DNA of 64,000 nucleotides, taken from contig NZ_JAGSPB010000001.1 in NCBI RefSeq assembly GCF_019204025.1, forward strand, positions 930,001-994,000, read 5' to 3'. Origin of the DNA: Erythrobacter ani (GTDB taxonomy: Bacteria > Pseudomonadota > Alphaproteobacteria > Sphingomonadales > Sphingomonadaceae). The translations under genes and the position numbers were made by a program. Positions 1 through 7,786 of the stretch are shown in pieces. Under the pieces are notes generated by a model. That model worked only from the letters and a program-made list of their open reading frames with translations, searched no databases and had not been told where the DNA came from. Position 1 is the stretch's first letter, and each line of letters begins with the position of its first letter.

Positions 1-974
1 TTCTCCGCATATTTGCCCCAATGGCCCGATTGCTCCCACTGGCGCACGTCCATCAATTGCGGCGTCTTGATCTCGCGGTAGTCCGCCGCGTCCATCTTGC
101 GGCGCATGTAGGCTTCAAGCTCGCGCCAGATCCGATAGCCCTTCGGGTGCCAGAATACCGATCCGTGCGCCTCTTCCTGCAAGTGGAAGAGATCCATCTC
201 CCGCCCGAGCTTTCGGTGGTCGCGCTTGGCCGCCTCCCCCAGCCGCATGAGATGCTGGTTCAATTGCTTCTTGTTGAGCCAGCCCGTTCCGTAAATGCGG
301 GTCAGCTGGGCATTCTTCTGATCACCGCGCCAATAGGCTCCGGCGACGCGCATCAGCTTGAACGCCTGCGGGTCGAGCTTCCCGGTGGAGGGAAGGTGCG
401 GGCCGCGGCACATGTCGAGCCAGTCTTCGCCCGACCAGTACACCGTCAGCTCTTCGTTCTCGGGCAATTCTTTCGCCCATTCCGCCTTGAAACTCTCGCC
501 TTCTGACTCCCATTTCTCGATCAGCTGCTCGCGCGTCCACGCCTCGCGCACAAGCGGTTTGTCAGCTTTGATAATCTCGCGCATTTTCTCCTCGATATCG
601 GGGAGGTCTTCCATGCTGAACGGAGCGCGATCCGCGGGCGCTTTCACATCGTAGTAAAAGCCGTCATCTGTCGCCGGACCGAACGTGATTTGCGTGCCGG
701 GATAGAGCGCCTGCACCGCTTCGGCGAGGACGTGCGCATAATCATGCCGCGCCAGCTCGAGCGCCTCGGCCTCGTCTTTCGAGGTGATCAGCGCAAGTTC
801 GCTATCGCCTTCGAACGGGCGGCCAAGGTCGCGCACCTCGCCGTTGACGCGGGCGGCCAGCGCAGCTTTCGCAAGTCCCGGCCCGATCGCCGCAGCAACG
901 TCAGCGGGCGTACTCCCTCGCTCCATTTCGCGCACAGATCCATCCGGCAAGCTGATCTTGAGCAGTTCGGTCAT
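1..974 (-). CDS. thrS: threonyl-tRNA synthetase, N-terminal part (cut by window edge)
   Basis: Charges tRNA-Thr with threonine in the cytosol. The visible 324 codons begin MTELLKISLPDGS and run through the TGS domain (about residues 1-65), the SAD editing domain with the HxxxH-type segment RHDYAHVLAEA, and into the catalytic core (RIYGTGWLNKKQL, then FHLQEEAHGSVFWHPKGY). The order and spacing are those of a bacterial ThrRS of about 660 residues, so roughly half is present. The 3' end lies beyond base 1. The start is ATG at 974; upstream there is only a gene-free stretch, so the gene probably has its own promoter. No T-box or other leader was recognised. Family assignment is secure. Confidence 0.95.
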   Translation of the reverse strand, partial: MTELLKISLPDGSVREMERGSTPADVAAAIGPGLAKAALAARVNGEVRDLGRPFEGDSELALITSKDEAEALELARHDYAHVLAEAVQALYPGTQITFGPATDDGFYYDVKAPADRAPFSMEDLPDIEEKMREIIKADKPLVREAWTREQLIEKWESEGESFKAEWAKELPENEELTVYWSGEDWLDMCRGPHLPSTGKLDPQAFKLMRVAGAYWRGDQKNAQLTRIYGTGWLNKKQLNQHLMRLGEAAKRDHRKLGREMDLFHLQEEAHGSVFWHPKGYRIWRELEAYMRRKMDAADYREIKTPQLMDVRQWEQSGHWGKYAE

Positions 975-1345
975 TCGTTTCGTCCGTCTTATTTGTCCGC
1001 GCCCATGACACAGCCATGAGCGCGCTAGAAAAGCGGTGCCTAGGGAAAACCGTTTTTTCGGGAAGCTGGCACCGGCGCCGCCCGAAATCGAAAAATCGGG
1101 GCGCGGCGTGTGGCTGGATCAGACCAACAGCAACCGGCCCCGGAAAACCGGGGTGGTGGTAGTGGTGGTGGTTGTCACACGGTTGGCCATGTCTTGCGAG
1201 ATAGCGATGCGCAGCACGGTTGTCACCCACCTAGAGCAAGTGGGTCAGGCCACGGAAAGTACGCGCTCCATTATGGAAAGGGAGCTTGACAATAGCGCGA
1301 ATCAATGACAAGTATGCTTTCCATAAATGAAAGGGAGCTTGTCTT
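975..1345. other. gene-free stretch between thrS and the small membrane-protein operon
   Basis: 371 bases without a supportable gene. It should hold divergent promoters for thrS (left) and the operon at 1346 (right). It contains a perfect 6-bp stem with an AAAA loop (CCCCGG/CCGGGG, 1138-1153), a GTG-rich run next to it (about 1154-1177), and a near-duplicate of the operon's ribosome-binding region (see the repeat at 1267-1343). A possible -35 TTGACA lies at 1286-1291 with TATGCT at 1313-1318, but the 21-base spacing is too long to be convincing. Confidence 0.5.
1267..1343 (+). repeat. two 24-bp direct repeats overlapping the operon's ribosome-binding site
   Basis: Copies at 1267-1290 and 1320-1343, offset 53 bp, match at about 20 of 24 positions. 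The shared core is AAAGGGAGCTTG preceded by TCCAT. The second copy carries the Shine-Dalgarno GGGAG just upstream of the ATG at 1346. The first copy begins with the palindrome TCCATTATGGA. Either the leader was duplicated or both copies are operators, for example for the operon's own HTH protein. Confidence 0.5.
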
Positions 1346-1510
1346 ATGACTGTTCGAGTGAAGGCGCTGCTCTGGGCAGCGATCATCATCATAGCCGCGC
1401 TGGTTTCGGTATCGCTTGGGCTGAATGACAATGCGTCGTTCGGTATCACGGCCGGTTTATCGAGTGCCGCCTGTGCATCGCTGTATACTGGCAGGAACTG
1501 TCTCCAATGA
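1346..1510 (+). CDS. small hydrophobic protein (54 aa), first gene of a coupled operon
   Basis: ATG at 1346 with a good Shine-Dalgarno (GGGAG) gives 54 residues: a short basic start (MTVRVK), one transmembrane segment (about residues 7-25), then a small polar and glycine-rich tail ending near a Cys. Its TGA at 1508-1510 overlaps the ATG of the next gene at 1507 (ATGA), the pattern of translational coupling. It resembles no family I can name. A membrane peptide or leader role is possible. The coupling and the Shine-Dalgarno are seen; function is unknown. Confidence 0.6.
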   Translation: MTVRVKALLWAAIIIIAALVSVSLGLNDNASFGITAGLSSAACASLYTGRNCLQ

Positions 1511-2097
1511 ATGCCGAAGCGCAAAAATCCGCCGGATTTCTAGGGCGGGGACCGGTGTTCTGGATGGCCATGTTCGTTGTCAGTATCGCGGCGCTCGCCA
1601 CACTGAAATTGACGGGAGCAATAGAGGGGCCAGCCTTGCTGATACTCGGTCTGGCATCCATGGGATTGATGGTTCCTGCCGTCTTGGCCGGAGAAAGGCG
1701 GGGCTGCGCCAGCCAAGCGATGGTGAAATACAATCGCAGGATATTGATCGCATCGTTCGGCTACGTGCTTGGCCTCGGCATCGCGATGGCGGTCTGGAAC
1801 ACTTACCAGCCGTCCGGCCCGGTCGTGTTTTTTCTTGCCCTGTTACCAACCCTGCCGACATTCATGATGATCTGGGCCATGGGCCGCTACCTGATCGACG
1901 AAGACGACAAATATCTCAGGTTTCGCACAGTGCAGGCCGCTTTGATCAGCCTTGGTTTCGTGTTGGCCATCGGAATTTTCTGGGGCTTCCTAGAGACGTT
2001 CGAACTCGTTCCGCACATCTGGGCATGGTGGGTTCTGCCCGTCTGGGCAATCGGCCTGGGCGTAGCGCAGCTCGTGATGAAGGTGCGTGGCGGATGA
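1507..2097 (+). CDS. six-segment membrane protein of unknown function
   Basis: 196 residues, starting in the ATGA overlap with the upstream 54-aa gene. After a short N-terminal tail there are about six hydrophobic segments in pairs. Between them lie the Arg/Lys-rich loop VKYNRR and the acidic loop IDEDDKYLRF. No catalytic motif is visible. Proteins of this kind are often encoded beside small Xre-type HTH proteins in alphaproteobacteria, as here. The operon probably forms one membrane-associated unit controlled by its own last gene. Substrate and role cannot be read from the sequence. Confidence 0.7.
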   Translation: MNAEAQKSAGFLGRGPVFWMAMFVVSIAALATLKLTGAIEGPALLILGLASMGLMVPAVLAGERRGCASQAMVKYNRRILIASFGYVLGLGIAMAVWNTYQPSGPVVFFLALLPTLPTFMMIWAMGRYLIDEDDKYLRFRTVQAALISLGFVLAIGIFWGFLETFELVPHIWAWWVLPVWAIGLGVAQLVMKVRGG

Positions 2098-2161
2098 AAC
2101 GTCGTTTTCAAGCATCGCGAACACCGCAGATGACGGTGATGCAGCTTCCGGAGTGTTACCT

Positions 2162-2560
2162 ATGAATAAGAATATCGGACGTCTCGACTGGTTCTTCATC
2201 TTGCCGCTGTTTGCGTCGGCAACCATGATTGCGGAAATCGATGGCCCGCGGGAATCGGTCACTACCATCACCCAATTCACACAGGGCGCGATCCTCGTGC
2301 CCGCAACACTTGTCATCGCCATGGCAGTCGCCGCAGGATCGGCGATCGATCGGCGCTGCAGCGAAGAGTACATGTATCAGGTACTGGCGAATTCCGCTTT
2401 GGTTGCGGTGGGGACCACGATGCTGGTTAACCTGTTCTGGGTGATCGGTATGAAGGCCTTCGACCTTCCCGACATGTCAGCAGAAAACATGGTCGGGGTC
2501 ACCGTACTTGCGTTGGTTCTGAGCTATTACTGGTTCCGCTGGCGGGGCATCGCGCGGTGA
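2162..2560 (+). CDS. membrane protein of unknown function (132 aa)
   Basis: I chose ATG 2162 because GGAG stands 8 bases upstream. A longer reading from GTG 2087 would overlap the previous gene by 11 bases and add a non-conserved-looking polar tail. The protein has four hydrophobic segments: WFFILPLFASATMIAEI, an ILVPATLVIAMAVAAG segment, a central LVAVGTTMLVNLFWVIG, and a C-terminal VTVLALVLSYYW. It ends RWRGIAR, a positive-inside tail. Its stop overlaps the GTG of the HTH gene (GTGA at 2557-2560). Function unknown; it is the third membrane member of the operon. Confidence 0.7.
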   Translation: MNKNIGRLDWFFILPLFASATMIAEIDGPRESVTTITQFTQGAILVPATLVIAMAVAAGSAIDRRCSEEYMYQVLANSALVAVGTTMLVNLFWVIGMKAFDLPDMSAENMVGVTVLALVLSYYWFRWRGIAR

Positions 2561-2748
2561 AAAATCGCCTGAAAGTGCTGCGCGCAGAGCGCGACTGGAG
2601 CCAGCAGGACCTCGCGGATCGCCTCTCGGTCAGCCGCCAGAGCGTCAACGCGATCGAGAAGGGGCGCTATGACCCCTCACTTCCGCTGGCGTTCACCATC
2701 TCGGAAGTCTTCGGCCTGCCGATCGAGGAAATCTTCAGTCGCGATTGA
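2557..2748 (+). CDS. mini Xre-family HTH transcriptional regulator
   Basis: 63 residues starting at GTG in a GTGA overlap with the upstream membrane gene. Almost the whole protein is one HTH_3 domain: KVLRAERDWSQQDLADRL, then recognition helix SVSRQSVNAIEKGRYDPS, then LAFTISEVFGLPIEEIF. This matches the compact YozG-like class that regulates its own operon with adjacent membrane proteins. The two near-identical 24-bp repeats ahead of the operon are candidate binding sites (inference). A terminator-like hairpin follows. Confidence 0.88.
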   Translation: MKNRLKVLRAERDWSQQDLADRLSVSRQSVNAIEKGRYDPSLPLAFTISEVFGLPIEEIFSRD

Positions 2749-2766
2749 CCACGTTCCAGAAGCAAA

Positions 2767-2797
2767 AAGAGCCCGCACCGAGGTGCAGGCCCTTTTC
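2767..2797. terminator. candidate bidirectional Rho-independent terminator
   Basis: An 8-bp stem with one mismatch (GCCCGCAC at 2771-2778 and GTGCAGGC at 2783-2790), a CGAG loop, and A-rich sequence on the left and CCTTTTCC on the right. It lies between the HTH gene (ends 2748) and a gene converging from the other strand (ends 2816), so it can serve both. Confidence 0.6.
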
Positions 2798-2815
2798 CAT
2801 TAACTTTGATGCGGG

Positions 2816-3073
2816 TCAGGCAGCCGTCGGCTGCGGGATGCTCGCGACGGGTGCGGTTTTAGCCGCCGGTTTTGGCATCTTATCGTCCGATTTGCCGAAA
2901 AACTTCTTTGCGGCGTATCCGCCCACGCCAAGAGCGATCATGGCAGGGATGCTCATCCGGCTGAGAACGAAGGGAACGGCCGCCCCGATCATGGCGCCGG
3001 TTGGACCGCCAATACTCTTTGTCTGCTGCGCAACTTTGCCGCCAACTGCGGCTCCAATAATTTTACCAAGCAT
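2816..3073 (-). CDS. small glycine-rich membrane protein (85 aa)
   Basis: Starts MLGKIIGAAVGGKVAQQ with ATG at 3073 and GGAG about 8 bases upstream. It has glycine-zipper-like stretches (GAAVGG, GGPTGAMIGAAV), one or two membrane segments to about residue 58, and a charged and proline-rich tail. Glycine-zipper proteins of this size are often inner-membrane or envelope-stress proteins, but no family is certain here. It converges on the HTH operon across the shared terminator. Confidence 0.6.
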   Translation of the reverse strand: MLGKIIGAAVGGKVAQQTKSIGGPTGAMIGAAVPFVLSRMSIPAMIALGVGGYAAKKFFGKSDDKMPKPAAKTAPVASIPQPTAA

Positions 3074-3189
3074 TTCAATCTCCTTTGTTGCTTACCCAAC
3101 GAAAGAAGAAGTCCTAAGTTCCGACAATCCGTCTTGTCGCGCAGCACACTTCGCCGCGATGACAGGGGAAACAGCCAAGAATTGATGCG

Positions 3190-4854
3190 TCAGATCGACA
3201 GACTGCGCGACCCGGCCTCGCTCGATATCCGCTTGATGCCCGCAAGCCGCGTAGAACGCGTCTTGATGGTATCGACGAAGCGAAACTCGTTCGTCGCTCG
3301 CTCCGGCGTCAGCTCGACCGACATATATCCGCGCTGCGCAGTGTCGGCCCACTTGAGCTGATCGTTGGCAGCGACGGCGGCGGTGGCGAAATCCTGTGGC
3401 GGGATCGCGCTCAGATTGGTTTCCAGGCCCGGTGAGCTTACCCCCGGCACCCCGAATTCGATGCCGACTTTGGCTCCCTCGTGGTCCAGTTCGAACGCCC
3501 AGCCATTGTGGGTGTCCCCGGCAAGCACCAGCAGATTGGCATCAGCTTCAAGCGAAGATGCAAGCGCTCTTGCCCGCGCTGCAGGATAGCCATCCCACGC
3601 ATCCATATTGGCAGGCAGGCCGATCTGGCTCGCCAGCGCAGCCGCCAGTAATCGGGTGCGGATAAACTCGGGCATCTCGCTGCTGATCGCGCTGACGATG
3701 CTTGGTGGGGTCTTGAGATTGCCCATCAAAACCTGCTGGGCGAGAATTTGCCATGTCGCGCCGCGCGCCTTCGACGCGGCCAGTTGCTCGGCGAGCCATT
3801 GCTCCTGCGCTGCGCCAAGCAATTGCCGGTCCGGGTCGGCCCAATCCCCGTCGCGGAAATTCACCAGCGCCGCTGCTGCGGCATCGGCGTCGCTCGAACC
3901 GGACAGTATCGTGGCGAGGCTGAACTGCTCCTCGCGCCCTTCAAGACGCGTGTCGAGCCGGAGCAGGGTCGCGAGATCGCCAATGTCATACGCAGCATAG
4001 GGCTCGTCCGAGACCGGCATCCATTCGCGGTAGGCCCGCTTTCCGGCCGCCTTGCGCGCTTCCCACTCACCTTCGGTTTCGCTCTGGTGATTTTGCGCGC
4101 CGTCTTTCCAGCTGTCGTTGGCGGTTTCGTGATCATCCCAGACAGCTATCATCGGCATGACCTGATGGAGTCGCTTTAAATCGGGATCGGCCCGATACGT
4201 GGCGTAGCGCAGCCGGTAATCGGTCAGCGCAACGATCTCGGTGTCGGGATGGAGCGCGCGCAGAGCGTGAGCCTGTTCCTGCGAAGGGTAAGTGCCCGCG
4301 CCGTATTCATAGATGTAGTCGCCCAGATGCACGGCGAGGTCGCAGTCGTTCGCTTCGGCAGCATGACCATAGGCATTGAAATACCCGAAGCCGAAATTCG
4401 AGCACGAGAATACAGCGAGCTTGAACGAGCCGGTTGGCCCCTGCGGCAGCGTGCGGGTGCGCCCGGTGTCGGACATTGTGCCGTCGGGCGCGGTAAAGCG
4501 ATAGAAATACCAGGTATCGGGGCTCAATCCGTTTGCAATGGTCTTGGCACACCAATCGCGATTCGGAGAGGCAGTCGCGCTCCCTTCGGATACGACCCGA
4601 GCGAATTCAACGTCCTCTGCGACCTGCCATTCCACCATCGTTTCCGCTTCGGCAACGTAACGCGTCCAGAGCAGGACGTTGTCCGCATGGGGCTCGCCGC
4701 TCGCAACCGAATGCGTGAAGCCGCTGCCGAAACTGCGCGCCGCGAGCGGAACCGTTCCGAGCGCAGCGGACGCACCGGCGAGCCGAAACAGGTTTCTGCG
4801 AGAAAGGTCTGTGGGGCTGCGGGCGGGCAAGTGCGCGGAATCGTTTTTGATCAT
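3190..4854 (-). CDS. phoD: Tat-exported PhoD-type alkaline phosphatase/phosphodiesterase
   Basis: 554 residues. The N-terminus has a twin-arginine signal (SRRNLFRLAG, about residues 18-27) and hydrophobic stretch, so export in folded form to the periplasm is expected. The N-terminal PhoD domain begins FTHSVASGEPHADNVLLWTR. The metallophosphatase core shows FSCSNFGFGYFNAYGH, VHLGDYIYEYG, WDDHETANDSWKDG and, near the C-terminus, VLAGDTHNGWAFEL, the metal-ligand blocks of PhoD (Fe/Ca dependent). It releases phosphate from phosphomono- or diesters. No Pho box was identified upstream, so phosphate control is not shown. It is divergent from the hydrolase at 4935. Confidence 0.9.
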   Translation of the reverse strand: MIKNDSAHLPARSPTDLSRRNLFRLAGASAALGTVPLAARSFGSGFTHSVASGEPHADNVLLWTRYVAEAETMVEWQVAEDVEFARVVSEGSATASPNRDWCAKTIANGLSPDTWYFYRFTAPDGTMSDTGRTRTLPQGPTGSFKLAVFSCSNFGFGYFNAYGHAAEANDCDLAVHLGDYIYEYGAGTYPSQEQAHALRALHPDTEIVALTDYRLRYATYRADPDLKRLHQVMPMIAVWDDHETANDSWKDGAQNHQSETEGEWEARKAAGKRAYREWMPVSDEPYAAYDIGDLATLLRLDTRLEGREEQFSLATILSGSSDADAAAAALVNFRDGDWADPDRQLLGAAQEQWLAEQLAASKARGATWQILAQQVLMGNLKTPPSIVSAISSEMPEFIRTRLLAAALASQIGLPANMDAWDGYPAARARALASSLEADANLLVLAGDTHNGWAFELDHEGAKVGIEFGVPGVSSPGLETNLSAIPPQDFATAAVAANDQLKWADTAQRGYMSVELTPERATNEFRFVDTIKTRSTRLAGIKRISSEAGSRSLSI

Positions 4855-4934
4855 AAGGCGACATTAGGCATCAAGCGCGTCTTGGCAATGACAAGACTTG
4901 CGCCCGCGCGCGTCCAGCGGGCAAGAGGGTTTGC

Positions 4935-5666
4935 ATGTTCGATATCAAGCATCACGAAATGCCCGGCGGAACGCGGATCGCGTATCGGTACATCAAGGGT
5001 GATGGCCCGGCTCTTGTCTTCCTGCCCGGATACATGTCCGACATGGCAGGCGGAAAAGCGACCGCCCTGTTCGATGAAGCACGCGCACAGGGTCGGGCCT
5101 GTCTGCTGCTCGACTATTCCGGTTGCGGCGAAAGCGGTGGTGACTTCGCCGACGGAACCTTGTCGAAATGGCGCGACGAGGTGCTGGCTCTGATCGAGCA
5201 GCATACCGTCATGCCGATCTTGCTGGTCGGCTCGTCAATGGGCGGGTGGCTGATGCTGCTCGTTGCCGAGAAGCTGGGCGACCGGCTCGCGGGAATGATC
5301 GGCATCGCCGCAGCGCCGGATTTCACGCGCTGGGGGTATTCCGAAAGCCAGTGCGCAGAACTGGCTGCGGGCGAGATAATCTACGAAGACAATCCTTACG
5401 GACCCGATCCAACTCCGACGCATCCGGGGTTCTACGCCGATGCCGCGCATCACATGCGGCTCGAGGCAGTCATCTCGGTTTCATGCCCTGTCAAGCTGCT
5501 GCATGGCCAGCGCGATGCGGATGTACCTTGGCAGACGAGCCTGAAACTCGCGGAGGAGCTGCGTTCGGATGCGGTACAGGTGACGCTGGTTAAGGACGGC
5601 GACCACAGGCTCTCACGCGAAAGCGACATTGCTTTGCTCAAAAGCCTCGTCGCCAGCTTTTACTGA
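4935..5666 (+). CDS. alpha/beta-hydrolase (serine hydrolase, esterase-like)
   Basis: 243 residues without a signal peptide, so cytoplasmic. Features of the fold: oxyanion region LVFLPGYMSDMAGGKA, nucleophile elbow GSSMGG (Ser near residue 99), acid in HGQRDADVPW, and catalytic His in KDGDHRLS near the C-terminus. All three catalytic positions are present. It resembles the short prolyl-oligopeptidase/acyl-hydrolase type with GxSMGGW often found in Sphingomonadales. Substrate unknown. It is followed 14 bases later by the TPR gene and probably shares its transcript. Confidence 0.85.
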   Translation: MFDIKHHEMPGGTRIAYRYIKGDGPALVFLPGYMSDMAGGKATALFDEARAQGRACLLLDYSGCGESGGDFADGTLSKWRDEVLALIEQHTVMPILLVGSSMGGWLMLLVAEKLGDRLAGMIGIAAAPDFTRWGYSESQCAELAAGEIIYEDNPYGPDPTPTHPGFYADAAHHMRLEAVISVSCPVKLLHGQRDADVPWQTSLKLAEELRSDAVQVTLVKDGDHRLSRESDIALLKSLVASFY

Positions 5667-5680
5667 CGGAACTGTCCAAC

Positions 5681-6535
5681 GTGTCCATGATCCTCGCCTT
5701 CTTGATCCAGGTCGGTCCCAATCCGGCCGCAAACGACAATCTCGGCCTCCCCGACGAACTCTTGAACCGCCCTCCGCGCGAGTCGTCGATCACGGCACCT
5801 CAAAATCCGACGACAGCGTGGCTGGAAGATTGTCTGGACCAGCTTGCTGAAGACCCGGCGCGTGCGCATTCGAAGGCGCAGATCAGGCTGACCGAGACTA
5901 GCGGGCCCGACCGGATCATCGCCAATCATTGCCTCGGCCTTGCAGCGACCGAGCTCGGCCTGTGGGACGATGCGCGCGGCGCATTCATCTCGGCTCGCGA
6001 CGAAACTCCGGTGGACGAACCGCGGACCAAGGCCCGGTTCGGCCTGATGGCAGGCAACGCCGCGCTCGGCGGAGGCGATCAAGAGGCCGCGCTGCTCTTG
6101 CTCCAGACCGCACAGCGTAATGCTCAGGAAGCGGCCTCGGCCACGTTGGAGGCGCTGGCGGCGATGGATGTGGCACGTGTACTCGTCGCGCTCGGACGCC
6201 CGCACGATGCCTTCGTCCCGCTTTCGCGCGCGACCCTGTTGGAGCCCGAAAAAGCCGAACCATGGCTCCTGACCGCGACGCTGTATCGCCGGCTCGAGCG
6301 ATTGGACGACGCACAGGAGGCGATCGAAGAAGCGGCGCGGCTCGCGCCTCTGGAGGGTGCGATCGGGCTGGAGGCAGGGTTGATCGCAGTGCTGTCGGGC
6401 CGTGAGGATGCCGCGCGGCAAAGCTGGCAATCGGTCGTCGATACCCAGCCGGATAGCCCTGCCGCGCAGACCGCGCAGAGCTATCTCGAGCAGCTCGGGC
6501 CACCATCCGGACCGAGCCTGGCCCCCAAGCCATGA
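5681..6535 (+). CDS. TPR-repeat protein
   Basis: 284 residues. GTG 5681 is preferred to ATG 5687 because GGA lies 10 bases upstream of it. The N-terminus is short and hydrophobic, then polar. From about residue 45 on there are consecutive helix-turn-helix repeats with TPR spacing (for example ANHCLGLAATELGLWDDARGAF, and EPWLLTATLYRRLERLDDAQEAIEEAARLAP). TPRs mediate protein contacts; no enzymatic motif is present. The stop overlaps the ATG of the LLM oxidoreductase gene (ATGA at 6532-6535), suggesting an operon with it and perhaps the hydrolase upstream. Confidence 0.8.
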   Translation: MSMILAFLIQVGPNPAANDNLGLPDELLNRPPRESSITAPQNPTTAWLEDCLDQLAEDPARAHSKAQIRLTETSGPDRIIANHCLGLAATELGLWDDARGAFISARDETPVDEPRTKARFGLMAGNAALGGGDQEAALLLLQTAQRNAQEAASATLEALAAMDVARVLVALGRPHDAFVPLSRATLLEPEKAEPWLLTATLYRRLERLDDAQEAIEEAARLAPLEGAIGLEAGLIAVLSGREDAARQSWQSVVDTQPDSPAAQTAQSYLEQLGPPSGPSLAPKP

Positions 6536-7545
6536 CCGCTTTCTCGGTTCTCGATCTGGTCCCCGTTCGCGAAGGCGGCACCCTGAGCGAAGCGTTCGCA
6601 GCCAGCGTCGAGCTGGCACAAGCAGCGGAGCAGCTCGGCTGCAAACGGTTCTGGGTCGCGGAACACCATGCGATGGAAGGAATCGCAGGCGGGGCGACCT
6701 CGGTGGTGCTCGCTCATATCGGTAACGCAACCAGCACAATACGGATTGGGTCGGGCGGTATCATGCTGCCCAATCACACGCCGTTCCAGATAGCTGAGCA
6801 ATTCGGTACGTTGGACGCATTGTTTCCGGGCCGGATCGACCTCGGGCTGGGCCGCGCACCGGGTGCAGGACCGGAACTGCAGCGCGCGCTGCGCAAGGAT
6901 TTGCACCAGGCCTCCGAGTACTTCCCGCACGATGTCGTGGAACTGCGGGCGCTGCTGACCGGCGATATCGAACTGCCAGTCACCGCGACGCCCGGCCTTG
7001 GCGCGAAGGTCGAATTGTGGATGCTGGGGTCAAGCCTGTTCGGAGCGCAGCTCGCGGCCAAACTCGGCCTGCCCTACGCATTTGCAGCGCATTTTGCGCC
7101 GGACCATCTGGATGCCGCGCTGGACCTTTATCGCCGCGATTTCCAGCCGTCCGATGCCCTCGCAGAGCCCTATGTGAGCGTTGCGATGAATGTGTTTGCC
7201 GCGGACAGCAAAGACGCCGCCGATACGCTTGCCTCGAGCCAGCAGCAAAGCTTTGTCGCATTGCGCTCGGGCAAGCCCGGCAAGCTGCCACCGCCCATAA
7301 AAGGATACGCCGCCACATTGCCCGCGCCGCACCGCGCAATGCTCGACAATCTCAGTCAAGCCGCTGCGGTCGGGACGCCGCGGGAGGTCAGCGATGCTGT
7401 GCACGCTTTCGTGAAACGAACCGGGGCCGACGAGATCATCCTCTGCGGTTCGACTTTCGATCCCAAAGCCCGGATCCGGTCGCTGCAACTGACCATGCAA
7501 GGTCTGGCCGAGACTGCCGATGGGGGTTTGGCAGCGAGCCGTTGA
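6532..7545 (+). CDS. LLM-class flavin-dependent oxidoreductase (luciferase-like)
   Basis: 337 residues of the bacterial luciferase-like monooxygenase fold. Diagnostic stretches are SVLDLVPVREGGT at the start, RFWVAEHHAM (about 42-51), the SGGIMLPNHTPFQIAEQF segment, GRIDLGLGRAPG, and a C-terminal block on flavin-phosphate binding (GTPREVSDAV). It belongs to the single-component group (like YhbW) that uses FMN or F420-type cofactors; the substrate is unknown. It starts inside the TPR stop codon (ATGA) and is likely translated with it. Confidence 0.88.
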   Translation: MTAFSVLDLVPVREGGTLSEAFAASVELAQAAEQLGCKRFWVAEHHAMEGIAGGATSVVLAHIGNATSTIRIGSGGIMLPNHTPFQIAEQFGTLDALFPGRIDLGLGRAPGAGPELQRALRKDLHQASEYFPHDVVELRALLTGDIELPVTATPGLGAKVELWMLGSSLFGAQLAAKLGLPYAFAAHFAPDHLDAALDLYRRDFQPSDALAEPYVSVAMNVFAADSKDAADTLASSQQQSFVALRSGKPGKLPPPIKGYAATLPAPHRAMLDNLSQAAAVGTPREVSDAVHAFVKRTGADEIILCGSTFDPKARIRSLQLTMQGLAETADGGLAASR

Positions 7546-7786
7546 TGCAGCGCACGGACCCGGGACGTGGGCACCGAGAGCGGCGGAGTTGCCCATACAG
7601 AGGGCCGGAGCACTCGCCGCATATCCCTTATAGACAGTGAGCCCCGATCCCGGGCGCTGCTTGCATAAAAAATTCTGTGAGCGCAGAGCGGACGGCGATC
7701 ATCGTGCTTGCGCCGCCCCGTCCAAAGCGAGTATCGCGAACAGGATAAGAATAAACCGGCATAATTATATTACCCGGAGCAGGAAT
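7546..7786 (+). other. leader region of the glutamate dehydrogenase gene
   Basis: 241 bases between the LLM gene and the chosen GDH start. It holds a hairpin with a 6-bp perfect outer stem (GGACGG 7690-7695 with CCGTCC 7718-7723) and an AT-rich patch (about 7759-7772) just ahead of the Shine-Dalgarno GGAGCAGGA. No confident promoter or terminator. An in-frame extension from 7637 is open but contains no coding-like sequence. Confidence 0.4.

Noticed and set aside
1036..1308. 90-residue ORF between thrS and the membrane-protein operon
   Set aside because: Low-complexity Val run from a GTG repeat, no Shine-Dalgarno, and no domain.
2087..2161. GTG start at 2087 for the 132-aa membrane gene
   Set aside because: Would give an 11-bp overlap and a weak site; ATG 2162 has GGAG 8 bases upstream.
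7637..7786. Upstream start for glutamate dehydrogenase adding 50 residues
   Set aside because: Residues are Cys- and Arg-rich and unlike the family; the ATG at 7787 has a strong ribosome-binding site.
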